A stretch of 64,000 bases of DNA from Mycobacterium terramassiliense (lineage in GTDB: Bacteria > Actinomycetota > Actinomycetes > Mycobacteriales > Mycobacteriaceae), in contig NZ_LT717701.1 in NCBI RefSeq assembly GCF_900157385.1, forward strand, positions 310,001-374,000, read 5' to 3'. The notes beneath the pieces are model-generated. The model was given only the letters and a program-made list of their open reading frames with translations, had not been told where the DNA came from and did no database searches. Positions 16,692 through 25,500 of the stretch are shown here, in pieces. Both the position numbers and the translations under genes were made by a program. Positions within the stretch are counted from its first letter, which is position 1, and each line of letters begins with the position of its first letter.

Positions 16692-18226
16692 AGCGCCGCA
16701 CCATGCTGCGCATGGGCCTGGCCACGGCGGGCGTCGGCATCCTCGGCGCCGGATGGCCGGCGGTGCAGACGGCGCTGGGGCCGGCCGAGCCAGGCAGGCT
16801 GCTGCGCAGCCGGGCGCCGCTGCCGCCGCCCTACCAGGTGCCGCTGCCGATACCGAAACAGCTCACACCGGTCGCCAGCGACGCCACGACCGACTACTAC
16901 ATGATCACGCAGCAGGTAGCCGACCTCGCCATACTCCCCGGACTCGCCACACCTGCCTGGACCTATGGCGGCACGTTCCCCGGCCCCACGATCGTGTCGC
17001 GCTCGGGCCGGACGACCGTGGTCCGCCACGACAACGCGCTGCCCGTGCCGGTCGTCGTGCACCTGCATGGGGGCCACACGCCGCCGGACAGCGACGGTTA
17101 TCCGCTCGACCTCATCGCGCCGCGATCCACCGAGGAGACCCACGGCGGCATGCCCGCCGACATGGGGCGCAACGTCGTAGTGGGACAACGGGAATACGTC
17201 TACCCGATGCGACAGCGGGCGGCGACGCTGTGGTATCACGACCATCGCATGGGCTCCACAGGGCCGGCGGTGTGGCGGGGGCTCGCCGGTTTCCACCTCG
17301 TCCGCGACGACGAGGAGGACGGACTCCCCCTCCCGAAAGGTCCCCGTGACATCCCCTTGATGATTGCCGACCGGTCGTTTGCCGCCGACGGCTCGTTCCA
17401 GTACCCCGCCACCGACGGCGCCGCCGTGGCCGCGCCCTACATGAACGGCGTCCTGGGGGACGTCGTTCTGGTCAACGGGGCTCCATGGCCGGTACTCGAA
17501 ACCGACCCGGCGCGGTATCGATTCCGTATACTCAACGCGTCCAACGCCCGTCGCTACCGGCTGCAGCTTGATCCGCAACCGGCCGGCGGATCGGGGTTCA
17601 TCCAAATCGGCAGTGACGGTGGCCTTCTCCCGAGCCCGGTGAGCCACGACGCCGTCGACATCGCACCGGCGGAGCGCTTCGACGTCATCGTCGATTTCTC
17701 GCGGTATCGGCCCGGCACCCGGGTACGCCTCGTGAACGCGCTCGGAACAGGGTCCGCCGCAGAGGTACTGCGCTTCGATGTCGTCGGCACGGATCGATCC
17801 GACGAATCGGCCGTTCCCTCGCGCCTCAGCGACAGCTTCCGGCCACTGGACCGCCGCGGCGCGACCGCCACCCGCACATTCCTCTTCGGGCAAGGCCGCG
17901 ACGGCATGTGGACAATCAACCACAAGCCCTATAAGCCCGGCGATCCGCTCGCGACGCCTCGGCTCGGCGACGTGGAGATCTGGCGCTTCATCACCGATAT
18001 TCGGCACCCGGTCCACGTACACCTCAACCACTTTCAAGTCCTGTCACGCGACAACAAGCCACCCGGTCCATACGATCGCGGATGGAAAGACACCGTGGAC
18101 GTCGCCCCCTCGGAGGCGGTCGAGGTCATCGTTCGATTCAATGACTATCGCGGCACCTATCTCGTTCATTGCCACAACCTCGAGCACGAGGACATGGCCA
18201 TGATGGCCGATTTCGTCACCGTCTGA
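16688..18226 (+). CDS. Multicopper oxidase (CotA/bilirubin-oxidase-like), Tat-exported
   Basis: 512 residues. The N-terminus MKRRTMLRMGLATAGVGILG has twin arginines and a hydrophobic stretch, consistent with Tat export of a folded copper enzyme. Copper motifs are all present: HLHGGHTPPD and WYHDHRMGST (trinuclear site), HPVHVHLNHFQVL and HCHNLEHEDMAMM (T1 Cys, His and Met). The protein couples oxidation of phenols, metals or bilirubin-like pigments to O2 reduction. Membrane partners encoded upstream and the MarR-type operator suggest induction by a phenolic or oxidative signal. It could also be a copper or manganese oxidase; the substrate is not readable. Confidence 0.9.
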   Translation: MKRRTMLRMGLATAGVGILGAGWPAVQTALGPAEPGRLLRSRAPLPPPYQVPLPIPKQLTPVASDATTDYYMITQQVADLAILPGLATPAWTYGGTFPGPTIVSRSGRTTVVRHDNALPVPVVVHLHGGHTPPDSDGYPLDLIAPRSTEETHGGMPADMGRNVVVGQREYVYPMRQRAATLWYHDHRMGSTGPAVWRGLAGFHLVRDDEEDGLPLPKGPRDIPLMIADRSFAADGSFQYPATDGAAVAAPYMNGVLGDVVLVNGAPWPVLETDPARYRFRILNASNARRYRLQLDPQPAGGSGFIQIGSDGGLLPSPVSHDAVDIAPAERFDVIVDFSRYRPGTRVRLVNALGTGSAAEVLRFDVVGTDRSDESAVPSRLSDSFRPLDRRGATATRTFLFGQGRDGMWTINHKPYKPGDPLATPRLGDVEIWRFITDIRHPVHVHLNHFQVLSRDNKPPGPYDRGWKDTVDVAPSEAVEVIVRFNDYRGTYLVHCHNLEHEDMAMMADFVTV

Positions 18227-18240
18227 CGGATCCGGCGCAT

Positions 18241-18714
18241 TCAGCGCCGGAAGACAACCCACCGCAGCGCGCTGTACATGTACGCGGCCTCGCACATGCC
18301 GGCCACCAGTCGCGACAACTGGTATTGCAGGCCGAGGGCCGTCAACGCCGTGGACACCCCGAGGATGAACGCCAGGTAATTGACGACGACGACCACGGCG
18401 TAGACCACAACCTGTGGTCCGACCGGTGCGTGGGATCGAAAGTTGAAGGTGCGGTTGAGTGCGTAGCTCAGGGTGAAGGCCGTCGCGTACGCGATGGTGA
18501 CGGCGACCGGAACCGGAAAACCCAGACCACTGCGCAGACCCGTGAGGATCGCCAGATCGACGCCGAAGGTGACGCCGTTGATGATGCAGAAGCCCAGGAA
18601 TGTCGGCGCGACGACCGATCCGAGCCCCCACGGAAGCCGCTCGACGACTGCCTCGCAGAACCGATGGAATCGCTCGACCGGCCGTGACCGACTGGCACGC
18701 AATTCGGCTCGCAT
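18241..18714 (-). CDS. GtrA-family membrane protein
   Basis: 157 residues with four membrane segments, of the GtrA family that flips or aids transfer of polyprenyl-linked sugars during cell-surface glycosylation. The family pattern is visible as GFCIINGVTFGVDLAILTGL (first segment with the Asn and Asp), AYATAFTLSYALNRTFNFRS and VVVVVNYLAFILGVS. The start was set at ATG (MRAELRAS) after a basic N-terminal stretch. It converges with the multicopper oxidase gene 14 bases away. No glycosyltransferase gene is adjacent. Confidence 0.85.
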   Translation of the reverse strand: MRAELRASRSRPVERFHRFCEAVVERLPWGLGSVVAPTFLGFCIINGVTFGVDLAILTGLRSGLGFPVPVAVTIAYATAFTLSYALNRTFNFRSHAPVGPQVVVYAVVVVVNYLAFILGVSTALTALGLQYQLSRLVAGMCEAAYMYSALRWVVFRR

Positions 18715-18949
18715 ACGGGTACGGTCCCACGGCCAGGTATCCACCGTGTGATCGGTAAGCCAACTCTCCGCCGAACATGACGCGGGCCCGGGCTGAAAAT
18801 TCGAAGGGCCCCTCGTTTTCGAGGAGCTCACTAGCATGCGACGACGGTTTGTCGTCCGCGCCGTTGAATTGTGCGGTCGAGGAGAGGGCCACGGGCGTCG
18901 AAATATGCACTGGATCGTCGTGTGGTGGCGTCAACCCGGGACGGCCAGG

Positions 18950-19206
18950 ATGCCCGCACTCCGCACCAACCACGTGGCCGCCGCCATCGACGCGTCACCC
19001 GCCGCGGCGATGCGGGCGGCGCACAACCCCGCGGTACGGCGAGCTTGGGCGTCAGCACCATCCGGCTGTTGCCGGAACGGGAAACCCCCGACCGGCAACT
19101 CGTCGAACGCCTCGTGGAGGCCGCAGACTGCGCGATGTACGAGGCGAAACGCGCTGGGGGCAAACAGGTTCGGCACGCCGACATCCCGGTGCCGCCCGGC
19201 CGCTGA
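18950..19206 (+). pseudogene. Decayed GGDEF-domain 3' remnant
   Basis: The end of a diguanylate cyclase domain is readable: HVAAAIDASPA in one frame, then TASLGVSTIRLLPERE and AADCAMYEAKRAGGKQVRHA in another. Between them a stretch of about 30 bases and a frameshift interrupt the domain. There is no GGDEF active-site motif or N-terminal part in the 235 bases upstream (18715-18949), where no other gene is seen. SDAAMYEAKRAGGNQ in the intact cyclase at 5615-6688 is the equivalent segment. This is a broken paralogue, so no c-di-GMP synthesis is expected. Confidence 0.65.
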
Positions 19207-19209
19207 CGT

Positions 19210-19923
19210 TTAGTCGTGGTTGCGGGCCTCGCCCACGAGATTGATGGCGTGGTAGCTCTTGCCCCGGCCGCTCGCGGCCGGACCGGCGATGATCATCGCC
19301 GCGTCAACCGGTGTCGACCATGCGGTGTCGGCGCCGGTGAAACAGACGCTGGGAACCAGCAGAGTCGCGGTGACCGCCTTCGCACCCGCCCCCTTGAGCT
19401 TGACCATCACACAGCGGCCGTCAAGATCGGGCACATCGCCGGTACGGACGTCGGTGTGGTAGAAGTCCAGTGAACGATCCCCGTCGGAATACCACAGGAT
19501 CCGCTCGTTCTTGAGGTCACCGAACGTGAAGTACGCGAGCGTTATGCCCCCTCCGGTGAGGTCGTATCGCAAGGCTTCCATCGCCGCCTTCGAGTTGCTC
19601 GCCGGCTCTATCACCGCGAACTTGGCTCCCGACAGTTCGAGCAGCCCGATCAGATCGGCGAGCTTTTGTTGGTATGCCTCTTCTGACAGGTCGTTCGAGT
19701 AGACGATATGCGTGCGAGCGCCGACGGCGATGGTCGTCTTGTACTCGACGACGTCGGCTCCGCCAGGCTTGGTGATGGTGGCCGGCAAGCCGTAGAAGCC
19801 CATTTCGGAGACGACGGCACGCATCCGGCGGGCGGAGCCTTGCGGCACTCCCGCTATGTCGACGGGCCCGAGCCTCTCGGCTCGCCCTATCCAACCCCCG
19901 CACCGTTCGATCGTGACTTCCAT
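19210..19923 (-). CDS. Emfourin-like N-terminal domain fused to an unknown domain
   Basis: 237 residues. Residues 1-100 open MEVTIERCGGWIGRAERLGP and go through a SEMGFYGLPATITKPGGADV segment to HIVYSNDLSEEAYQQKLADL. This is the order of the protealysin inhibitor emfourin family (small proteins that block M4 metallopeptidases). The C-terminal half (from about residue 105, KFAVIEPASNSKAAMEALRY) has no known domain and reads as an alternating beta-rich fold (ITLAYFTFGDLKNERILWYS, RCVMVKLKGAGAKAVTATLL). No peptidase gene is adjacent. Function is unknown; inhibition of a protease is inferred only from the first domain. Confidence 0.6.
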   Translation of the reverse strand: MEVTIERCGGWIGRAERLGPVDIAGVPQGSARRMRAVVSEMGFYGLPATITKPGGADVVEYKTTIAVGARTHIVYSNDLSEEAYQQKLADLIGLLELSGAKFAVIEPASNSKAAMEALRYDLTGGGITLAYFTFGDLKNERILWYSDGDRSLDFYHTDVRTGDVPDLDGRCVMVKLKGAGAKAVTATLLVPSVCFTGADTAWSTPVDAAMIIAGPAASGRGKSYHAINLVGEARNHD

Positions 19924-20004
19924 CGCCGCCCTTCCGCCGCGGTACCGGACGCGAACAGCGTGTCAGCTGCGAGGGCCCCACCGCATGCGTAGTCGACTAC
20001 TCGA

Positions 20005-20370
20005 TCAACTCGTCTTCCGTTGCCGCGCCGTTCCCACCCGCATCAGACGCTCCCAGAAATCGTCCAGCTCGACCTGGACCGGCTGACGTGGCCTACGGGG
20101 GTGAAACCGGGCCTTCGCATAGGTCTCGGGGCAGGAAAATTTATGCAACCGTAAACAACTCGAGGGCCAACGCTTTTCGCGGGTGCAATCGAGGTCGACG
20201 ACGACGAGCGTGCGACGATCGATCGCAAAGCGATTGCCCTCGTAGCTTTCTGCTGTGGGGAACATCTCGGCATCGAACAATCCCCAACCGCCATAGGCCG
20301 TCTGCAGCCACACCGTCTCTGCACCACAATGGCCGCACGGCGCGATCGCTGACGGTTGTTCCCAGGTCAC
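20005..20370 (-). CDS. Cys-rich zinc-ribbon-like hypothetical protein
   Basis: 121 residues. The N-terminal CGHCG (residues 12-16) and later C62, C72 and C80 (DLDCTRE, SSCLRL, FSCPET) could form a zinc ribbon. The middle, TAYGGWGLFDAEMFPTAESY and FAIDRRTLVVVDLDC, is polar and mixed. No known family was recognised. It is divergent from the dehydratase gene; the gap 20371-20543 holds the perfect-arm inverted repeat GCCGCGAC-G-GTCGCGGC (20420-20436) and no gene. Confidence 0.5.
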   Translation of the reverse strand: MTWEQPSAIAPCGHCGAETVWLQTAYGGWGLFDAEMFPTAESYEGNRFAIDRRTLVVVDLDCTREKRWPSSCLRLHKFSCPETYAKARFHPRRPRQPVQVELDDFWERLMRVGTARQRKTS

Positions 20371-20543
20371 AGCCCGAAGTGTAAAGAGCTATACCGACGG
20401 CGACCGTCTGACACGCGCGGCCGCGACGGTCGCGGCGAAACGGGCCCGCGAAGCGCATCGGCGTGTTTTGCTCCGGTTTCCGCACGTTAGTGTGCTTGGG
20501 TCGGCCTCATCGAAACAAGCCGATAGAAAAGTTGAGCAAATTG

Positions 20544-21575
20544 ATGACCGCAGCTACAGAAGCGTCGGCACTCGAATCGCGGGTCGGCCATTACTACCAG
20601 ATGGACGGCACCTACGTGGTCGGCCGCGAGAAGGTTCGCGAATACGCCCGCGCGGTGCAGGACTATCACCCCGCGCACTGGGATGTCGCCGCCGCCGCTG
20701 AACTGGGCTACTCCGGCCTGGTGGCGCCGCTGACGTTTACGTCAGTTCCCGGCATGATGTGCAATCGCCGGATGTTCGAATCGGTGGTCGTGGGCTACGA
20801 CACCTACCTGCAGACCGAGGAAGTTTTCGAGCAGCACCGCCCGATCGTGGCCGGCGACGAATTGCGCATCGACGTCGAGCTGTCGTCGGTACGCAGGACC
20901 GCCGGGAGAGATTTCATCACTGTCACCAACACCTTCACCGACACCGAAGGCGAGCGGGTACACACCCTGCACACCACCGTCGTCGGCATCACGGCCGAAG
21001 ACATCGATCCGGCGATCAAGTCGGCCGTCCCGAAAATCATGATGCACGACGTGGACCTCCTCGCCATCGCCGAATCGGACGCCGTGTATGAGAAGGCCGT
21101 GCGCCCCGATGGTGAGGTGCGGATCGCCCAAGGAGGCACCACCCGAACCCCGGGGACGCGCTCCTTCGAGGACGTCTCGGTCGGCGACCAGCTGCCGGCG
21201 CACCATGCCCGACTGTCGCGCGGCGACCTGGTGAACTACGCGGGCGTAGCCGGCGACGCCAATCCGATCCACTGGGACGAGGGCATCGCCAAGCTGGCCG
21301 GGCTGCCCGACGTGATCGCCCACGGGATGCTCACCATGGGGTTGGGCGCCGGGTTCGCCTCCGCGTGGTCAGGCGACCCCGGTGCCGTAACCCGCTACAC
21401 GGTGCGGCTGTCCCAGCCGGCGATCGTGTCGGCCGCCGAGGGCGCGGACATCGAGTACAGCGGCCGGGTCAAGTCGCTGGACCCGGCGACCCGCAGCGGT
21501 GTCATCATCGTCGGCGCCAAGGCCGGTGACCAGAAAATCTTCGGCATGGCGACGCTGAACATTCGCTTCCGCTGA
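20544..21575 (+). CDS. Fused MaoC-type (3R)-hydroxyacyl dehydratase (HadA/HadB-like)
   Basis: 343 residues, two hot-dog folds in one chain. The N-terminal half is HadA-like (YYQMDGTYVVGREKVREYAR through YSGLVAPLTFTSVPGMM). The C-terminal half is HadB/MaoC-like with the hydratase motif DANPIHWDEGIAKLAGLPDV then IAHGMLTMG. The catalytic Asp and His sit in DANPIHW. In mycobacteria these enzymes dehydrate 3-hydroxyacyl intermediates in fatty or mycolic acid elongation or in degradation of branched acids. ATG MTAATEASALESR was chosen as it follows GAAAAGTTGAGCAAATTG; an in-frame TTG start upstream is less likely. Confidence 0.88.
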   Translation: MTAATEASALESRVGHYYQMDGTYVVGREKVREYARAVQDYHPAHWDVAAAAELGYSGLVAPLTFTSVPGMMCNRRMFESVVVGYDTYLQTEEVFEQHRPIVAGDELRIDVELSSVRRTAGRDFITVTNTFTDTEGERVHTLHTTVVGITAEDIDPAIKSAVPKIMMHDVDLLAIAESDAVYEKAVRPDGEVRIAQGGTTRTPGTRSFEDVSVGDQLPAHHARLSRGDLVNYAGVAGDANPIHWDEGIAKLAGLPDVIAHGMLTMGLGAGFASAWSGDPGAVTRYTVRLSQPAIVSAAEGADIEYSGRVKSLDPATRSGVIIVGAKAGDQKIFGMATLNIRFR

Positions 21576-21633
21576 CCTGACGGCGCTCGGCGCGTTGCCG
21601 TTCCGCTGAAACACGGCGTCCTTCGGATCGTGT

Positions 21634-22500
21634 TCACGAAGCACTTTCGATAATGGTCCTCAGTGTCATGCCGATGGCACGCATCCCCGACAGCGCCCCG
21701 TCTCGGAGGTCAGGGCCCGAGGCATCCCAATTGGCGATCACCGCGTAGTCGAACCGGACGGATTCTCGCCCGAGCGTCCCAACGTCTGCTCGGACCCCCG
21801 CGTCGGCACCAGTCTTGTTGCGAACAAAGAAGTCTCGATCCGACGGCGCATGGGCCAGCGGATCGAACCCGAATGCGCCCGAGACCATGGATAGGTCTAC
21901 GCACGTTGCCAGCCAGTGGTTCACCTGTTGCGAAACCGCGGGAGATAGCAGCTCGTTGCGGGCCAGCCGACCCATCAGACCCGACAACTCGGATGCCGAG
22001 CCGGTAGACAGTGTCGCGGGGTCAGCTGGGCCCCGGTGATCCCTGACGTAGTCGAGCAACGCGGTGTGGACCAAGCCGAGGGATTCGGCGAGGTGGCGAA
22101 CCTTGCGCAAGCCCACGCGCTTCAGCAGGACATTTGTCGCCAAGTTGTCGCTGACGCTGGAAACCAGAACGCAGAGATCCCGGACAGACAACCCCTCGAC
22201 GTCGAGGTGCTGCCAGATGCCCGAATCGGCGACCAAGAGCCCCGGATCCCGGCCGAGCACGGTGGCGCCGCTGAGCTCGCCCTCTGCGCACTGCCGTGCG
22301 ACCTCGACGAGTAGCAGCAGCTTGCCGATGCTCGCCGTCTTCATCGGACGATCGGCGTTACCGCGGCCTACTTCGTGACCCGTGGCATTCCGGATGCAAA
22401 CCGACCAATCGATGTTGGCGCTCGTACCAACGACATCGTCGATCGTTTGCTGGAGCACCTCTCGCCTTTGAGGTGATGGCGTGGGAATTTCTGTGGACAT
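21634..22500 (-). CDS. Class A beta-lactamase-fold serine hydrolase, atypical
   Basis: 288 residues. The active-site SxxK is S57-I-G-K60, SDN is S117-D118-N119 and KTG is K229-T230-G231, in the order and spacing of class A beta-lactamases and related acylating hydrolases. No signal peptide is present, so it would be cytoplasmic. The omega-loop ExxLN that deacylates in true class A enzymes is not seen; the equivalent stretch reads HRGPADPATLSTGSA. It may be an esterase or peptidase, or a weak penicillin binder. It lies 80 bases downstream of dnaB with a palindrome in front. Confidence 0.8.
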   Translation of the reverse strand: MSTEIPTPSPQRREVLQQTIDDVVGTSANIDWSVCIRNATGHEVGRGNADRPMKTASIGKLLLLVEVARQCAEGELSGATVLGRDPGLLVADSGIWQHLDVEGLSVRDLCVLVSSVSDNLATNVLLKRVGLRKVRHLAESLGLVHTALLDYVRDHRGPADPATLSTGSASELSGLMGRLARNELLSPAVSQQVNHWLATCVDLSMVSGAFGFDPLAHAPSDRDFFVRNKTGADAGVRADVGTLGRESVRFDYAVIANWDASGPDLRDGALSGMRAIGMTLRTIIESAS

Positions 22501-22512
22501 CGTTGTCCTGAC

Positions 22513-22524
22513 TAAGACGTCTTA
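22513..22524. promoter_or_regulatory. Perfect 12-bp palindrome upstream of the beta-lactamase-like gene
   Basis: TAAGACGTCTTA, 12 bases ahead of the start codon (22500). BlaI-type operators in mycobacteria have other sequences, so the reader protein is unknown, but position and symmetry suit a repressor site. No blaI-like gene is in the window. Confidence 0.45.
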
Positions 22525-22580
22525 TCGACGAGGGCAATCCCGCTTATCAAGCTTGGTTACATCTCGACAGCAGTTATCCG

Positions 22581-25500
22581 TCACCTCGCCATGTTGGCGA
22601 AGCGCGACAGGTGCAGCTGGTGCGCAACGGTCACCGTCTTGGTCGGGCCGTTGCGGTGTTTGGCGAGAATGAAATCCGCCTCTCCGCCTCGCGGATCGTC
22701 ACGTTCGAACGCGTCCGGCCGGTGCAGCAGGATGACGACGTCGGCATCTTGTTCTAAACTATTATGCAGATTAATCCCGTTTGCGACGAAATTATGTGTC
22801 CCACTTACAGTTCCGTCATAAACGTCCTGTTCACCCATGCTGGTGATTTCGACGATTCGATCCCAAAAGACGTCGCTGGTCGCTAATGCATGGATTTCGG
22901 TGTCGTCAAGCGTCGCCGCCAGCCTATGGAGCAGTGACCGGCCTGGCGGATGTCGCAGCCGGGAGTCGCAGAATTGGGTCTTCATAGCGACTCTGAGCTC
23001 CCCGCCCGAAAAAGTCTTCCGCGCTACAACTTCCCGGACTTTGCCCCAAACCTCAACGGGTACCGTGTCTGCACCGGGGCGCCGGATGCGCGACTGCAGC
23101 TGTTGCAGGACATATTCCGCAGACTTGCCACGCGCGCCGTGGACACCGATCTTGGTCAAGAACGCCGTTTGGTTCCCCGCCCTGTCAATCCACAAGTGCC
23201 AGCATGCTCGGTAATTCGCCTTGCGCACCTGCGTGACCCTGCTTTGAACACCGAGACGTAAGAGCAATTGGGCAACATCGTCGATGAGGCGTCGGCTCGT
23301 TGACGCGTAATAGATCCGCCCGAGACCAACCTTGGCATCCCACCGCACCGATCCGTCGGTGGCCCACAGGTGACGCAGGAACAGTGCCACCTGGTCGTTG
23401 GGTGCACGAAAGACGGCTTCTGGCACGAACTTCTCGTAACTGCGCTTCCCAAATAAGCCAAGCCCGTCGAGCCAGGCGGCAATCGGGTTGCGCCGGCCAC
23501 GCGCCAGCCGATCCGGCGAGGGCAACCGAAGCGTAGTCACGCGCGCCGCCGGATACTCGTCGCGAACCGCGGTCACACCGAAGTGCGCGGCCGAGACCGT
23601 CACCTCGACGAGGTTGGCCTCGTCGACTGACGCATAGCGGATCGGCTGGCGCTTCACGCACGATCCGTCGCCGATCATGTGGGCGAGCAGAATGACCTCC
23701 GACTCGTCCATCCGTTGCGTGTCGACCGGCTCGGGAACGCGGCGCGGTGCCGCGATGCGATCGCCAACCTCGAGCTGCTCCAGCGGAGTCCAGCCGTCGA
23801 GTTTCCTAAAGGGATGGTTGCCGGTCGCCTCAACCTCGCGGCCCGAGGCCAACCGAAGACGGAACACTTCCTTGCGGCCGCTCGGGAACACGTTCGTCAT
23901 CGGCCGCGCGACCATCCGCAGCCGCTCGTCGAGTGACCACACCAGGGGACGTTCGCCGGTCCGCATGAGCTCACCAAACGTGACCTCGGCGCCGCTGTCG
24001 GCGCGCAAGATCCGCGTCGCCGCCGTGAGGCACCCCGACTCGCGAAGGTCGGCCAGCATTGGCTTCTTGTCGGTGCGCTGCTCGGGGCCACGGTTGAGCT
24101 GGCTGATCGCGACCACCGGAACCTCGAGCTCCTTAGCCAAAAGCTTGAGGTGCCTTGAGAATTCGGATACTTCCACCTGGCGCGACTCGTGCTTCTTGCC
24201 CGATGTCATCAACTGCATGTAGTCGATCACAATGAGCCGCAGGTCGGCCTTCTGCCGCAGCCGGCGCGCCTTGGCGCGGATTTCCATCATGGTCAGGTTG
24301 GGCGAGTCGTCGATATACAGTGGGGCTTCGCTGATTTCGCTCATCCGCCGCGCCAGCCGGGTCCAGTCATCGTCGCTCATCCGCCCCGACCGCATGTCGG
24401 CAAGCTTGATCTTCGCCTCGGCGGACAGCAGCCGCATCACGATCTCTGACTTGCTCATCTCCAGCGAGAAGATGACGCTGGCCAGGCGGTTCTTGATCGA
24501 ACACGAGCGCATGAAGTCCAGGCCCAGGGTCGAGTTGTGGGTCGGCACCATTCCTGGACCTGCCAGGTACAGGCGTGCGGCATTGTCCACCTCGACACAG
24601 CGCACGGGAACGCTATCCACACGTCGCACGGATTCGACCTGCAGTACTGGAGCCAACAGGGCCGTGGTGATCCCGCGCTCGGCAGATCGCATCGCTGATC
24701 CGGCCGCTGCGATGGTGTCCCAACCGCGCCGCAACCGTGACGACGTCCGGATGCCGCGCGTGGTAGGCCATTGGTGCTGGGCATCGGCGACAATGACCGT
24801 GCCGTCTGAGAATTCGATCTCATAGCACGGGTGGCCCAACATGACCTCGGTCGCGGCCACCACTCGCGTCGGCACTCCGTCCGCATCGAGCAACTCGTCA
24901 CCGACGGCGACGTCGCCCATCGTCGTCCAGCCAGCCGGCGTCGGCAGGGGAGTATTCAACGCGAGCGCCTTGCCCACGCCAGGCCGTGCCGCCACGATGA
25001 TCATCTGCCCGGGATGCAGGCCGTTGGTCACCTCGTCGAGTTCGGTGAAGCCGGTCGGCACGCCGCGTGAGACACCGCCGCTGGAGGCGATGGCATCGAT
25101 CTCGTCCATCGTCGGCTGCAGCAGGTCCTCGAGCGGGACGAAGTCCTCGGAGAGCCGGCGGTCGGCGACATCGTAGATCTCGGCCTGCGCGCGGTCGACG
25201 ATCTCGGCCACGTCGGCGCCCTCGGCACCCGCGTAGCCGTACTGCACCACCCGGGTCCCGGCCTCCACCAGCCGGCGCAGCAGCGCCTTCTCCGCGACGA
25301 TGCCCGCGTAGTAGCCCGCGTTGGCGGCCGTGGGCACCGTCGAGATCAGGGTGTGCAGGTACGGTGCCCCGCCGATGCGGCGCAGCAGGCTGCGGCGGTC
25401 CAGTTCGGCGGCCACCGTCACCGCGTCGGCCGGCTCGCCGCGCCCGTAGAGATCGAGGATCGCGTCGTAGATGTTCTGGTGCGCGGGGCGGTAGAAGTCG

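Noticed and set aside
15965..18037. 690-residue open frame opposite to the DoxX and multicopper oxidase genes
   Set aside because: It is a high-GC antisense frame rich in Arg, His and Val with no domain, and it overlaps three genes with clear families.
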